Counted from the first letter of the stretch, positions 43,369 to 53,214 are shown. The stretch: DNA of 64,000 nucleotides from Paracrocinitomix sp039939375 (GCA_039939375.1 JBDVJO010000002.1:310001-374000); one strand, 5' to 3'. Program-made: numbers and translations. Notes: generated by a model from the sequence alone, not told the origin.

Positions 43369-46300
43369 TTATTCTACTTCCTTTGGTGTCGCTTTTTTAG
43401 AAAAGTCGATAACCGCTGGTGTAGCAATGAATAATGAAGAGTAGGTTCCTACTATAACACCAATCATTAATGCGAATGTAAATCCTTTAATTGCATCACC
43501 TCCGAATAAGAAGATAATGAACAATACAATAAACGTTGAGATTGAAGTATTCACCGTTCTACCTAAAGTAGAGTTCAATGCCATGTTAATTACTTCTTTC
43601 TGTTCTTTTTTATGGTGGATTTTTAAGTACTCTCTAATTCTATCAAATACAACAACCGTATCATTTATTGAGTAACCAACTACTGTTAGTATCGCCGCAA
43701 TAAAGGCTTGGTCTATTTCCATTGAGAATGGAAGTAATCCGTAGAAAATTGAGAACAATGACAATACAATTAAAACATCATGTGCCATTGCAATCAAGGC
43801 TCCTAATCCAAATTGCCATTTTCTAAATCTAAATAAGATGTATAAGAAAATGATCAATAATGAGAATCCTACTGCATAAATTGAGTTGTTCTTCAAATCT
43901 TTTGAAATGGTTGGAGCAATCATGTTGTTTGAAATGATTTCAACTTTTCCGTTCGCTTCAAAATCAGTCAAACCTGCTAGAAGCTTGCCTTCAATGAAAG
44001 TATTAGTTGAATCTCCCACCTTAGTTACCATATATTTGGTTGTAATCATGGCTGTGAATTTATCTTCAACCATTTTTACCGTTGGCGTTTGTCCTTCAAA
44101 TTGCTTCGTTAGATTAGCTTTTATAGCTTCGTTGTTTGCCTCTTCTTGGAAACGAACAACGTATTGTCTACCTCCTGTGAAGTCAACTCCTAAATCTAAT
44201 CCTTTAGTGAAAAGTGAACCTAACCCAAGAACAATAATCGCTCCTGAAACTAGATAGAATAATTTTCTTTTTCTCACAAACGGAACTGCTGTTTTCGTAA
44301 ACCAGTTTTCTGTAATTTTAGTTGAGAATGACATTCCTTTCTCTTTGTCTAAGAATGAAGAAATAATCAATCTTGTAATCACTACTGCAGCAAAGAAAGA
44401 AGTAAAGATACCAATGATCAATGTCGTTGCGAATCCTTTAATTGGTCCTGTTCCAAATGTTGCTAATACAATACCAGTTAATAATGTAGTGATGTTGGCA
44501 TCTAAGATTGCAGCCAATGCTTTTTGGTAACCATCTTTTACTGCTCCTTTAACTCCTTTTCCGTTTCTAAGCTCTTCTCTAATTCTTTCAAAGATTAGTA
44601 CGTTGGCATCCACCGACATACCGATAGTTAACACGATACCTGCAATACCAGGTAGCGTTAAAATTGCTTTCATTGAAGCTAAGGCTCCAATCAAGAAGAA
44701 TACGTTAACGATCAATGCTAAATCTGCAATGAATCCTGCTTTGCTATAATAGAATACCATGTAAACCAATACAAGGCATAATGCAAATACAAAAGACCAA
44801 AGCCCTGAAGTGATGTTTGAACCACCTAATGAAGGTCCAACCACTGTTTCATCAACAATATTTACTTTACAAGGTAAAGAACCTGCATTTAAAAGTCCTG
44901 CCAAGTCTTTTGCTTCATATAAATCAAAGTCACCAGTGATACTACATGAAGTTGTCAATTTTTCATTAATTGTTGGAGCAGTGAATACATAACCGTCCAT
45001 TGTTACAGCAACTGGGCGACCTGTATTTAATTCAGTCATTTCTCCCCATTTCTCTGCACCAGAACCGGTCATATTTAAGATAACTTCATATTCTCCATTC
45101 ATCTGACGAGAAGCCGTATGGTATGAATCTTCAATATCGTCTCCGTCTACTTTCGCTCCATTAGAAGGAACTCTAATCGCATATAAGTATACAATCCCAA
45201 CAGGAATTCCTTGGTCATCTTCAGCTTCTTTAGCACCCCACATGAAAACACAGTCTTCAGGTAAGTTTTCAGCAAATGCTGGATGCGTTAAATAAGACAT
45301 TACTTCCGCAGTATCTCTAACATTAGCATAACCTACAGCTCCAGTTCCCCAGATTTGTTGTCCAGAACTTGGATCTTGGTAAATGTTTGGCGCTAAAACC
45401 ATTTGAATAGGGAATTCCTTTTTCTTTTCAGCGTCAGACATGTTTGCGATAGCAGCTGAATCTGGTTCTTCTGTTCCTAGAAGGCTGTTTTCATCATTAT
45501 TGTCATCACCCAAAAGATTATCTTCTCCTAGAAGGTTGTCTTCACCTAACAAGTCAATAGCTCCATCAATTAATGTTGTATCAACAGTACTAGTTGTATC
45601 TTCTTTTAAGTCTTCTTCAATTAACTGCTCTCCGTAAAGCGCATCAGCTAATTTTTTCTCTAGGTCTCTTGAAAAGATTAAATCTCCGATTCTGTCTAGT
45701 GCTGGATCATAAACCTCATAGAACTCTAAGTTTGCAGTTGCTTGTAATTTTCTTCTAACTGAAGCTTTATCCTTAACACCTGGTAACTCTACAAAAATTC
45801 TGCTTGTTCCAGGTAGTTTCTGAATAGTTGGTTGTGCAACACCAAATGTGTTTACTCTTTTTTCAATGATGATTTCAACACCGTCTAAGGCACCGTTAGC
45901 TTTACCATTTAAAAATTCTGCAACTTCGTCATTTGTTGCATCCGATTTAAGTTCGTCTTGATTTCTAACATAAAAAATCTTAGCTAAAGCGGCATCAGCA
46001 TTCGCTTTTTCCCACTCTTCAACAAACATCTCAATGAAGTCTCCTTCACCAGCGTCTGTTCTCACGGCTGCAGCTGACATTGCATTTCTAAATGCAGGGT
46101 TTCTTGTATTTCCTGCTAACTCATTTACTAAATCAGGTACTGAAATTTCGAGTGTTACACTCATTCCCCCCTGAAGGTCCAAACCAAGATTGATTTCGTT
46201 TTCTTGACATTCAGCATATGTATAACTGAAATATACCTCTTCATTTGCCTTAGAACGTAGGTATTCATCTACATAATACGTTCTGATGTGATCGATATCT

Positions 46301-46500
46301 CTTTCATCAGATGTGTTGTAGTTTTCCCCACCAACAAATGCAGTTTCAATGCCGAATTCCTCAAGAGAATCTATTTTATCTTGAGCATATTCTTCAGCAT
46401 CATTCTCTACACCATTGGTTGCCCAGGTAAAAGAAAGTTGGTAAATACATGCCAATGCTAACGCAATCGTGATTGACCAAAAAAATCCTTTGTTTCTCAT
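43369..46500 (-). CDS. secDF: Protein translocase SecDF fusion
   Basis: 1043 residues from the ATG at 46500 (MRNKGFFWS). SecD part: helix 1, then a large periplasmic P1 domain with LGLDLQGGMSVTLEI and RVNTFGVAQPTIQ, then five helices (IGMSVDANVLIFERIREE). SecF part: LDLGVDFTGGRQYVVRF, then AAILTVVGYSINDTVVVFDRIRE. The fused protein uses the proton gradient to help Sec export finish. Within P1 there is an acidic low-complexity insert with three to four LLGEDN-type hexapeptide repeats. The longer frame starting with TTG at 46530 was rejected because that codon lies in the TATATTTG promoter. Confidence 0.97.
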   Translation of the reverse strand: MRNKGFFWSITIALALACIYQLSFTWATNGVENDAEEYAQDKIDSLEEFGIETAFVGGENYNTSDERDIDHIRTYYVDEYLRSKANEEVYFSYTYAECQENEINLGLDLQGGMSVTLEISVPDLVNELAGNTRNPAFRNAMSAAAVRTDAGEGDFIEMFVEEWEKANADAALAKIFYVRNQDELKSDATNDEVAEFLNGKANGALDGVEIIIEKRVNTFGVAQPTIQKLPGTSRIFVELPGVKDKASVRRKLQATANLEFYEVYDPALDRIGDLIFSRDLEKKLADALYGEQLIEEDLKEDTTSTVDTTLIDGAIDLLGEDNLLGEDNLLGDDNNDENSLLGTEEPDSAAIANMSDAEKKKEFPIQMVLAPNIYQDPSSGQQIWGTGAVGYANVRDTAEVMSYLTHPAFAENLPEDCVFMWGAKEAEDDQGIPVGIVYLYAIRVPSNGAKVDGDDIEDSYHTASRQMNGEYEVILNMTGSGAEKWGEMTELNTGRPVAVTMDGYVFTAPTINEKLTTSCSITGDFDLYEAKDLAGLLNAGSLPCKVNIVDETVVGPSLGGSNITSGLWSFVFALCLVLVYMVFYYSKAGFIADLALIVNVFFLIGALASMKAILTLPGIAGIVLTIGMSVDANVLIFERIREELRNGKGVKGAVKDGYQKALAAILDANITTLLTGIVLATFGTGPIKGFATTLIIGIFTSFFAAVVITRLIISSFLDKEKGMSFSTKITENWFTKTAVPFVRKRKLFYLVSGAIIVLGLGSLFTKGLDLGVDFTGGRQYVVRFQEEANNEAIKANLTKQFEGQTPTVKMVEDKFTAMITTKYMVTKVGDSTNTFIEGKLLAGLTDFEANGKVEIISNNMIAPTISKDLKNNSIYAVGFSLLIIFLYILFRFRKWQFGLGALIAMAHDVLIVLSLFSIFYGLLPFSMEIDQAFIAAILTVVGYSINDTVVVFDRIREYLKIHHKKEQKEVINMALNSTLGRTVNTSISTFIVLFIIFLFGGDAIKGFTFALMIGVIVGTYSSLFIATPAVIDFSKKATPKEVE
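45475..45553 (-). repeat. Tandem hexapeptide-coding repeat within SecD
   Basis: The encoded stretch runs LLGEDN-LLGEDN-LLGDDN-NDENS-LLGTEE. The DNA copies are 18 nt long with synonymous differences (for example CTTCTCCTAG against CTTCACCTAA), so the array is not freshly duplicated. It lies in the periplasmic domain between conserved SecD blocks. Confidence 0.7.
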
Positions 46501-46527
46501 TTTATTAATGTACGTTTTTAACGGGTG

Positions 46528-46535
46528 CAAATATA
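46528..46535 (-). promoter_or_regulatory. Promoter -7 element TATATTTG(CACC), secDF
   Basis: On the minus strand TATATTTGCACC fits TAnnTTTG with the GCACC extension shared with 27083 and 33903. It lies 27 nt before the ATG at 46500. Confidence 0.6.
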
Positions 46536-46781
46536 GAACTTCAATTGTAAATAACCAACGAATTCATAGCTAATTCAGAATATGCCAAATTATTTAATTT
46601 TCAAGGGATTCGATTAATTCTTAATTATTTGATTTTCTGCCCCTTAATTTAAGGCGTACAGAGGTTTATAGAAATTTGAGAATACGATTTGTAGGACATG
46701 TTGAAAAAGCGTTTAAGTAGACTTTTATGATCTGTTCGTTGAAATAAGTGCGCGTCTGAAATGATAAAAGAAAATTCGGAT

Positions 46782-46789
46782 TAACTTTG
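46782..46789 (+). promoter_or_regulatory. Promoter -7 element TAACTTTG, ccsBA
   Basis: TAACTTTG fits TAnnTTTG and predicts a leader of about 25 nt before the ATG at 46821. Confidence 0.55.
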
Positions 46790-46820
46790 TGGAGTTTTAA
46801 AATCATCTTTTTAGCCATAA

Positions 46821-49800
46821 ATGAGCAAATTTTTTAATAAAGTTCTTTCAATGCCTTTGATGGTGTTGTTTCTGTTTTTCTTCTTTCTATCAATAGGTTG
46901 GGCAACTTTTATTGAAAATGATTTCGGTAGAGAAATCGCTTATAAATGGGTATATCTTTCTTTTTGGTTTTCATTCATTTTATTTTACTTATTCGTCTCG
47001 CTTATTTACAATATTATTCGATTCAAATTGTACAAGTGGAAGAAAATGAGCAGCTTCCTTTTTCACGTAGCTTTTTTGGTGATTGTGTTAGGTGCAATTG
47101 TCACAAGGTATTTTGGTTTTGAAGGAACCATGATGATTAGAGAAGGTGATTCGTCAAACGAAATTATTTCTTCACAAACATATTTTCAGATCAAAGCGCA
47201 TGATAATGTAGATCAATATACATTTGATATGCCGGTCATTATTGACACCAATTCTGTTGCTTATGTAGACGAAGGTTGGTCTTCAAATCCATTAAGATGG
47301 CTTTTTAACCACAATAATTATTTTGAACATTCTTTTGATTTTAAAGGCAAAGCGGTTAAGATTTCGTCTGAGCACGTGATGAATAATCCTAAGGATACCC
47401 TAATTCCGACAGCCGGTGGAGATGAATATATTGAATTGGTAACGGGTGGAGCGCAAGGTAGAAATTACAATTACGTGAAATCAGGAGAGGTTAAAGTGTT
47501 TCAGACTGGTTTAAAAGTTGCCTTTAATAATGATGAATTTACAGATGCTATCAGAATCTCAACGACAGATTCAGGATTATTTGTAATCACACCGTATGAC
47601 TTAGATTACCTTCAAATGTCTGATCAATCTCAAGGGAGTATCATAAGAGATAGTGTCCAAGAATTTATTCCGAAAAGATTATACATGGTGGGTGGAGATC
47701 AATTTGCTTTCAACCAATACTATATTGGTGCTGTAAAAGAAACAATTGAAGGAAAGCCGAATGGAAATGGTTTTTTAGGCATCCAAATTAAGGTTGAAGT
47801 AGACGGTGAAAGTATGATTACCACAGTTAAAGGAGGTAAAGGTTTGCTTGCGTCAATTGAACAGTTTAGTTTTGCAGATCTGAATTTTGAAATTGGATAT
47901 GGGGCGAAAAGTATCAAGGTGCCATTTTATATTCACTTAAGAGATTTTGAATTAGAGCGTTATCCAGGAACAATGAATCCATCTTCATTTGCCAGTGAGG
48001 TGACTTTAATTGATCTTGAAAATGGAATAGAGGATGAGCGCAGAATTTTCATGAATAATGTCCTAGATTATGGAGGATATCGTTTCTTCCAATCTTCTTA
48101 TGATCGAGATGAAAAAGGAACCATTTTGAGTGTTAATCATGATGCTCCAGGAACTAACTTAACCTATTTAGGGTACTTATTATTGGGCTTAGGTTTTGTT
48201 ATTAATTTGTTTGCGCCTAAAGGGAGATTCAGAACTTTAATGAATAAAACAAAAGCGCTGAGATTAAAGCGTGAAGGCTTAGCAGCTCTGCTACTTTTAG
48301 TTGGAATGAGTTCTTTCGCTCAACAAGATCTTACTGAAATTGATGAAGCACATGCTGAGAAATTCTCAAAATTGGTCGTTCAAAGTCATAATGGGCGATT
48401 CGTTCCAGTACACACTTTAGCAGATGAATTAGTTAGAAAAATTCATAGAGGCAGAGAATATCGTGGAATGAATCCAGTTCAAGTGTTTTTAGGAATTCAA
48501 ACGAATCCTATTTGGTTTCAAGAACCATTTATTTATGTTTCAGGAACACCTATTAGAGAGAATTACAACTTGGATGGAAAGTATGCAGCACTTTCGGATT
48601 TCTTGTTTATTGGAGATGGGCATATCGATTACTTATTGCAAGAGGATGCTGAAAATGCAAGAATTAAGAAGCCAGCTAACCGATCACAATACGATAAAGA
48701 CGTTTTAAAAACTGATGAACGAATCAACATCATGTTCGGTATTTTCAACTATTCTTATTTAAAGATATTCCCGAAACCAGCAGATTCTGCAAATAATTGG
48801 TACAGTCCTTTTGAGCTAGAAAATCCATTTGAGGCAGAAGATTCAACCTTTATTTCAGGTGTGATGAAACTGTATTTTGCTGGCGTTGCAAAAGGCTATG
48901 AGTCTGGTGACTGGAAAGATGCTGATAAGGTGATCACATTGATAGATACTTATCAGCAGAGAACGGGTGATGAAGGAACCTTATTGTCAAAAAGTGATGT
49001 TGATTTGGAAATTTGGTATAACAATGCTGAGATTTTTAAGAAATTACAGATGTACTACTTGTTAATCGGCTTTCTTTTATTGATAGCTCAATTCGTTCAA
49101 ATTTTTATTCCAAAATTCAATTTAAAGTGGCCGATTAGGCTTGGACTTTGGTTGTTTGCCGCCATGTTTATTTTTCACGGAATTGGATTAGGTTTAAGAT
49201 GGTATTTATCAGGACATGCACCTTGGAGTAATGGTTATGAGGCGGTAGTATTTATTGCATTTATAACAATTTTATCAGGACTGTTGTTCTATCGTCAGTC
49301 AAAAGTTGTTCTTGGTGCTACTGGAATATTAGCGTGGTTGATGTTATTTGTCGCGCACATGAATCACATGGACCCGGAGATTACTAATTTGGTTCCTGTT
49401 CTAAAATCATATTGGCTAATGATTCATGTTGCTATTATTACAGGAAGTTATGGGTTTTTAGGGTTAGGAGCAATATTGAGTTTAATCGTGATGAGTATGA
49501 ATTTATTTGTTACTAAAGGAAATGTAAAGAAGCTTTTTCTATTAAGTAAAGAGTTAACTAATGTGACTGAAATGACCATCACAATAGGGTTATTTATGTT
49601 AACAATTGGAACATTTTTAGGTGGAGTTTGGGCAAATGAAAGCTGGGGTAGATATTGGGGCTGGGATGCTAAGGAAACATGGGCGTTGGCTTCTGTTCTG
49701 ATTTATGCTGTTGTCCTGCATGTGAGATTCATTCCAAAACTTAAAGGACAGTTCGCTTTTAACTTTTTATCATTTTGGGCTTATGGTTCAATAATTATGA

Positions 49801-50009
49801 CATTCTTCGGTGTCAATTATTATTTGTCAGGATTGCATTCTTACGCTCAAGGAGATCCTTTACCAATTCCAACATGGGTTCCAATATCCATTATACTTTT
49901 TGGAGTGTTTTGTGCTTTATCTTACTTTAGATGGAAGAAAGGACAAAGTTTTGTTGTCTCACCAAAAGAAAAAGCGAATATTTCTGCTGAAGTAGATGAA
50001 ATGCAATAA
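46821..50009 (+). CDS. ccsBA: Fused cytochrome c biogenesis protein, ResB-CcsA (CcsBA) type
   Basis: 1062 residues. The N-terminal part (to about 475) is ResB/CcsB-like: helices at about 12-30, 45-65 and 75-95, a large extracytoplasmic beta domain, and a helix at 445-465. A central exported region of about 260 residues follows. The C-terminal third (about 745-1035) is CcsA-like, with the heme-handling WWD motif WANESWGRYWGWDAKETWA (about 935-955) and conserved His in the flanking helices (SGHAPWSNGYEA, MIHVAIITGSYG). It exports heme and attaches it to CxxCH cytochromes (system II). Full-length for a Bacteroidota fusion. Confidence 0.93.
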   Translation: MSKFFNKVLSMPLMVLFLFFFFLSIGWATFIENDFGREIAYKWVYLSFWFSFILFYLFVSLIYNIIRFKLYKWKKMSSFLFHVAFLVIVLGAIVTRYFGFEGTMMIREGDSSNEIISSQTYFQIKAHDNVDQYTFDMPVIIDTNSVAYVDEGWSSNPLRWLFNHNNYFEHSFDFKGKAVKISSEHVMNNPKDTLIPTAGGDEYIELVTGGAQGRNYNYVKSGEVKVFQTGLKVAFNNDEFTDAIRISTTDSGLFVITPYDLDYLQMSDQSQGSIIRDSVQEFIPKRLYMVGGDQFAFNQYYIGAVKETIEGKPNGNGFLGIQIKVEVDGESMITTVKGGKGLLASIEQFSFADLNFEIGYGAKSIKVPFYIHLRDFELERYPGTMNPSSFASEVTLIDLENGIEDERRIFMNNVLDYGGYRFFQSSYDRDEKGTILSVNHDAPGTNLTYLGYLLLGLGFVINLFAPKGRFRTLMNKTKALRLKREGLAALLLLVGMSSFAQQDLTEIDEAHAEKFSKLVVQSHNGRFVPVHTLADELVRKIHRGREYRGMNPVQVFLGIQTNPIWFQEPFIYVSGTPIRENYNLDGKYAALSDFLFIGDGHIDYLLQEDAENARIKKPANRSQYDKDVLKTDERINIMFGIFNYSYLKIFPKPADSANNWYSPFELENPFEAEDSTFISGVMKLYFAGVAKGYESGDWKDADKVITLIDTYQQRTGDEGTLLSKSDVDLEIWYNNAEIFKKLQMYYLLIGFLLLIAQFVQIFIPKFNLKWPIRLGLWLFAAMFIFHGIGLGLRWYLSGHAPWSNGYEAVVFIAFITILSGLLFYRQSKVVLGATGILAWLMLFVAHMNHMDPEITNLVPVLKSYWLMIHVAIITGSYGFLGLGAILSLIVMSMNLFVTKGNVKKLFLLSKELTNVTEMTITIGLFMLTIGTFLGGVWANESWGRYWGWDAKETWALASVLIYAVVLHVRFIPKLKGQFAFNFLSFWAYGSIIMTFFGVNYYLSGLHSYAQGDPLPIPTWVPISIILFGVFCALSYFRWKKGQSFVVSPKEKANISAEVDEMQ

Positions 50010-50032
50010 AAAAAGCCTCTTTTTCAAGAAGC
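49998..50032 (-). terminator. Possible imperfect terminator after gcvT
   Basis: AAAGCCTCTT and AAGAAGCCTTT can pair with one bulge and one mismatch around a TTTC loop. On the minus strand it is followed by seven T. It would serve gcvT; on the + strand there is no T-run for ccsBA. Confidence 0.35.
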
Positions 50033-50061
50033 CTTTAACTATAATCATATAAAATAATATC

Positions 50062-51138
50062 CTAAATAAAAGGTGGTTTTTTAACCACGGCTTTTAAGTT
50101 TTTATTTCTCACTTGTACGTAGATTTCAGATCCTTCCGTACTTAACGCTGTAGGAACATATCCTAAACCAATAGCTTTACCAGAAGTAGGAGACATGGTT
50201 CCAGAAGTTACGATTCCGATTTCATTTCCAGTTGCATCCACAATTGGGTAGTCATGTCTTGGAATTCCTCTATCGATTAACTCAAAACCTACTAATTTTC
50301 TCGTAACACCTGCTTCTTTCTGCGCAGCTAGTGCTTCAGAGTTGATAAAATCTTTGGTGAATTTTGTTACCCAACCTAAACCAGCTTCTAATGGTGAAGT
50401 GGTGTCGTTGATATCATTTCCATACAAACAGTATCCCATTTCAAGTCTCAAGGTATCTCTTGCTGCTAAACCAATAGGTTTGATTCCAAAATCAGCACCT
50501 GCTTCAAACACTTTTTTCCATACTTGTTCTACTTCAGAATTTTTACAGTAGATTTCAAATCCTCCAGAACCAGTATATCCTGTAGCTGAAATGATTACAT
50601 GCTCAATTCCAGCAAAATCACCAACCACAAAGTTGTAAAATTTGATTCCGGCTAAATCTACAGATGATAGCGATTGCATAGCTTCAACTGCTTTAGGACC
50701 TTGGATTGCTAATAATGAGTAGTCATCAGAGAGGTTTCTCATCTCAGCACCCATGCTGTTGTGAGAAGAAATCCAGTTCCAATCTTTTTCAATATTAGAT
50801 GCGTTTACAACCAATAAGTATTTGTTTTCTTCAAGCATGTAAATGATTAAATCATCTACAATTCCACCTTTATCATTGGGTAAACAACTATATTGAGCTT
50901 TTCCTGGAGTCAGTTTAGTTGCGTCATTAGAAGATACTTTTTGTATAAGGTCTAAAGCATGTTCTCCTGTTAAAAGGAATTCTCCCATATGGGATACATC
51001 AAAAACACCAACATCATTTCTTACAGTTTCATGTTCAGCTTTAACGCCTTCATATTGAACAGGCATATTGAATCCTGCAAATGGAACCATTTTCGCTCCT
51101 AAACTTTCGTGTATTTTTGATAATGCTGTGTCTTTCAT
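50062..51138 (-). CDS. gcvT: Glycine cleavage system aminomethyltransferase (T protein)
   Basis: 358 residues. Clear T-protein motifs: LGAKMVPFAGFNMPVQYEG (about 14-32), FDVSHMGEFLLTG, GGIVDDLIIYML, the folate-site Asp in that segment, SATGYTGSGGFEIYC, and GLAARDTLRLEMGYCLYGNDI. It transfers the aminomethyl carbon of glycine to tetrahydrofolate and releases ammonia. No gcvH or gcvP is in the window. Single-gene transcript from the -7 box at 51161-51168. Confidence 0.96.
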   Translation of the reverse strand: MKDTALSKIHESLGAKMVPFAGFNMPVQYEGVKAEHETVRNDVGVFDVSHMGEFLLTGEHALDLIQKVSSNDATKLTPGKAQYSCLPNDKGGIVDDLIIYMLEENKYLLVVNASNIEKDWNWISSHNSMGAEMRNLSDDYSLLAIQGPKAVEAMQSLSSVDLAGIKFYNFVVGDFAGIEHVIISATGYTGSGGFEIYCKNSEVEQVWKKVFEAGADFGIKPIGLAARDTLRLEMGYCLYGNDINDTTSPLEAGLGWVTKFTKDFINSEALAAQKEAGVTRKLVGFELIDRGIPRHDYPIVDATGNEIGIVTSGTMSPTSGKAIGLGYVPTALSTEGSEIYVQVRNKNLKAVVKKPPFI

Positions 51139-51160
51139 GTTCAGTTGAATTTAATGCGAG

Positions 51161-51168
51161 CAAATGTA
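51161..51168 (-). promoter_or_regulatory. Promoter -7 element TACATTTG, gcvT
   Basis: On the minus strand TACATTTGC fits TAnnTTTG. Predicted leader of about 16 nt to the ATG at 51138. No room for a glycine riboswitch in it. Confidence 0.6.
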
Positions 51169-51235
51169 GAAAATAAATTTTCTATTCTTAAGCTTCGTTT
51201 GAAATTTCACTTGTTTTATAGAACTTGTCTGAGAA

Positions 51236-52885
51236 TTATTCAGGCAGCTTGTAGCGAAGTCTTTTCTTTCCTCTATAATCAACCTGATAAAATCCGTCTT
51301 CTACGAATTTCAGATCCTTGTATTTACAAGGTAAAACTTCTATTAAATTGCTGTCAAGTAAACCATAAATGGTGGGGTAATGCGTGAGACTGGTCACATA
51401 ATATCCCAAAGTATCATCTTTAATCCAGTTGAATTCACGAGTCTTATTTATTCCGTCAGTGCCAACAACAAAATGCTTTCCATCTTTTCTTGCAATGAAT
51501 CTATCATTGGTTAACGGTTCAACCAAATCATATGCTATAGAATTTACTAATTCTCCTGTTAAACTGAGGTAATTAAATTTGGCCCTAAAGTTTATATCCT
51601 CTTCTTTATATGCCGTGCGATTTTCAATAGTATCAATACAGTTTATACATACTTTAATGTATTTTCCCGTGACAGGATATTGGTAAGCCGGAACTTTTTC
51701 TTCTTTGATGGTGTGGGAATAAGATCCAGTTTCTAATAGTTTTTTTGGCTTTCCTAAAAAGCGTCTTCCAAAGTTTCCAATTCTTCTTTTTAAATTTCTA
51801 ATGCCTCTTCCGAGTTTCCATCCATTGCCTCCACCACCAGAATAGGTTATTTTGTCTTTGAGAACTACAGGCAATCTGAAATTCAAAACTTCATAGGTTG
51901 AATCGTTCATATAAGAATAGCAGAAGCCATCATATATAATTCGCCATCCGTTTTGTTCAAATCCAAATCCATTGAATTTGGGACTTAGGGCTTCTCCATA
52001 TTCATTTCCAATATATTGTAAAGAATCGATTTCAAAAATGTGTCGCGAATTATCCAAAGAGCTGATAAAAAGAAGATCCTCACGCAATATTTTTCCGTCT
52101 AAATCTCTAATTTCAGTTGTTTTAGATTTATTTAAGGTAGAGTAAATAGTGTTTTCGTTGATTTGAACATCATTATAATCTCCTGAAGCTATCTCTTCAT
52201 TTTGCTGGTTTAAAATAGTGATGCTACTGTCAATTAAAGTGTGAATTGTAAAAGCCTGATCTTGATAGAAATGAACAACGGAGTCTAGGATAGAAACTCC
52301 TTTATTAAAGTCATAAATATTGAAGTAGTGGTCGTAGGTGTAATATGATTTATCTTTTTTACGACCTAAAAACCCTTCTTTGACATAGTGATGATATTCA
52401 GATTTTTTTTGGTAGCCAATCAGCCACTGCTCATCAAGCTTAATTGAATCAATTCGACCACTTAATCTTTTTTCTGGGTTGTATAAATAATAGAAGTGGT
52501 TATATTTTTTGACTAATAATAATCGACCAAATTGTTCTGGACGAACACTGTATATCAGTGGGATCGTTTCTTCTCCAGATTTATTGATTGCACCATAAAG
52601 TCCTTTTTTGGATGAAATAATTGCGAATCCATCCTTGAAAGGTTCAGCTAGACTACTTTTTCTTTTTGCAATTTTTTCTCCAATTTCATTGAAGTAGAAG
52701 GTTTTGGATTTTTTATAGGCTGTTGCTATCTCAGAGTCGTTTATGTTAACCGAATCAAATTTGGGTTTTACGATTAGAGAACCCTTGTACTGGATACCGA
52801 TTTTTCCTTTTTTCTCAGTTGTGGTGAACTGAGAAATGGATAAATGAGAGATGAAAATAAATATAAGAACAGCTAAACCTCTCAC
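51236..52885 (-). CDS. Secreted WG-repeat-like protein
   Basis: 549 residues from a GTG start that overlaps the previous stop (GTGA). The signal peptide ends near residue 19 (HLSISQ). The first 150 residues contain WG-like beta repeats (KKGKIGIQYKGSLIVKPKFDSV; KKGLYGAINKSGEETIPLIYS; family PF14903). A second group occurs near the C-terminus (GKHFVVGTDGINKTREFNWI; IYGLLDSNLIEVLPCKYKDL). The centre has a Gly/Arg-rich stretch (about 345-375) and two CxxC-like cysteines (VCINCID). Function unknown. Last gene of a four-gene minus-strand operon. Confidence 0.75.
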   Translation of the reverse strand: MRGLAVLIFIFISHLSISQFTTTEKKGKIGIQYKGSLIVKPKFDSVNINDSEIATAYKKSKTFYFNEIGEKIAKRKSSLAEPFKDGFAIISSKKGLYGAINKSGEETIPLIYSVRPEQFGRLLLVKKYNHFYYLYNPEKRLSGRIDSIKLDEQWLIGYQKKSEYHHYVKEGFLGRKKDKSYYTYDHYFNIYDFNKGVSILDSVVHFYQDQAFTIHTLIDSSITILNQQNEEIASGDYNDVQINENTIYSTLNKSKTTEIRDLDGKILREDLLFISSLDNSRHIFEIDSLQYIGNEYGEALSPKFNGFGFEQNGWRIIYDGFCYSYMNDSTYEVLNFRLPVVLKDKITYSGGGGNGWKLGRGIRNLKRRIGNFGRRFLGKPKKLLETGSYSHTIKEEKVPAYQYPVTGKYIKVCINCIDTIENRTAYKEEDINFRAKFNYLSLTGELVNSIAYDLVEPLTNDRFIARKDGKHFVVGTDGINKTREFNWIKDDTLGYYVTSLTHYPTIYGLLDSNLIEVLPCKYKDLKFVEDGFYQVDYRGKKRLRYKLPE

Positions 52886-53214
52886 TTTTTCTTTTTCGTT
52901 GGTTTCGGTTTTAAAGAAGATACAAATTCAAAACTTTGGTCTAGCATCTCAAAAAGCGCCTTTTTGTCATTGAATATTTCATCCGGAATTTGAACGTATC
53001 CATTCATTACAGAGTTATATTGAATTACATCTCCAAGTTTGTGCTGTTCGTTAAAAGTCTTTTTGCCTTCCGCTGATAATCTTACGGCCAAATAGTTATT
53101 CTTCGTATCTAAGAAAGTGAACATATGCCCATTGTGTGAAGTGTATGGGTTCTTTTTGCCTTTACGTTCAACTTTTCCCCACTCTTGAATATATGCGGTG
53201 TATTGATCTTCCAT
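52882..53214 (-). CDS. Small conserved protein, TfoX/YjbR-like
   Basis: 110 residues, cytosolic. The pattern RKGKKNPYTSHNGHMFTFLD ... LAVRLSAEG ... QYNSVMNGYVQIP recalls small alpha/beta proteins related to the TfoX N-terminal or YjbR/MmcQ families, which often occur beside DUF1801 proteins, as here. The Lys-rich C-terminus (KPKPTKKKK) is typical. Function unknown. Its ATG directly follows the stop of the upstream gene, and its own stop overlaps the next GTG. Confidence 0.7.
   Translation of the reverse strand: MEDQYTAYIQEWGKVERKGKKNPYTSHNGHMFTFLDTKNNYLAVRLSAEGKKTFNEQHKLGDVIQYNSVMNGYVQIPDEIFNDKKALFEMLDQSFEFVSSLKPKPTKKKK

Larger units (their letters stand above)
46501..46820. other. 320-nt intergenic region between secDF and ccsBA
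   Basis: A divergent regulatory region. It holds the secDF -7 box at 46528-46535 and the ccsBA -7 box at 46782-46789. Between them the sequence is very AT-rich, with one short palindrome (CCTTAA-T-TTAAGG, near 46643-46655). No open frame of note, no RNA gene recognised. Confidence 0.6.

Noticed and set aside
46501..46530. TTG start for secDF
   Set aside because: The TTG is part of the TATATTTG promoter box; the ATG at 46500 gives a normal SecD N-terminus.
51145..51387. 80-codon + strand frame between gcvT and the WG-repeat gene
   Set aside because: It has no family-like sequence, overlaps the end of the WG-repeat gene, and its start lies in the gcvT promoter region.
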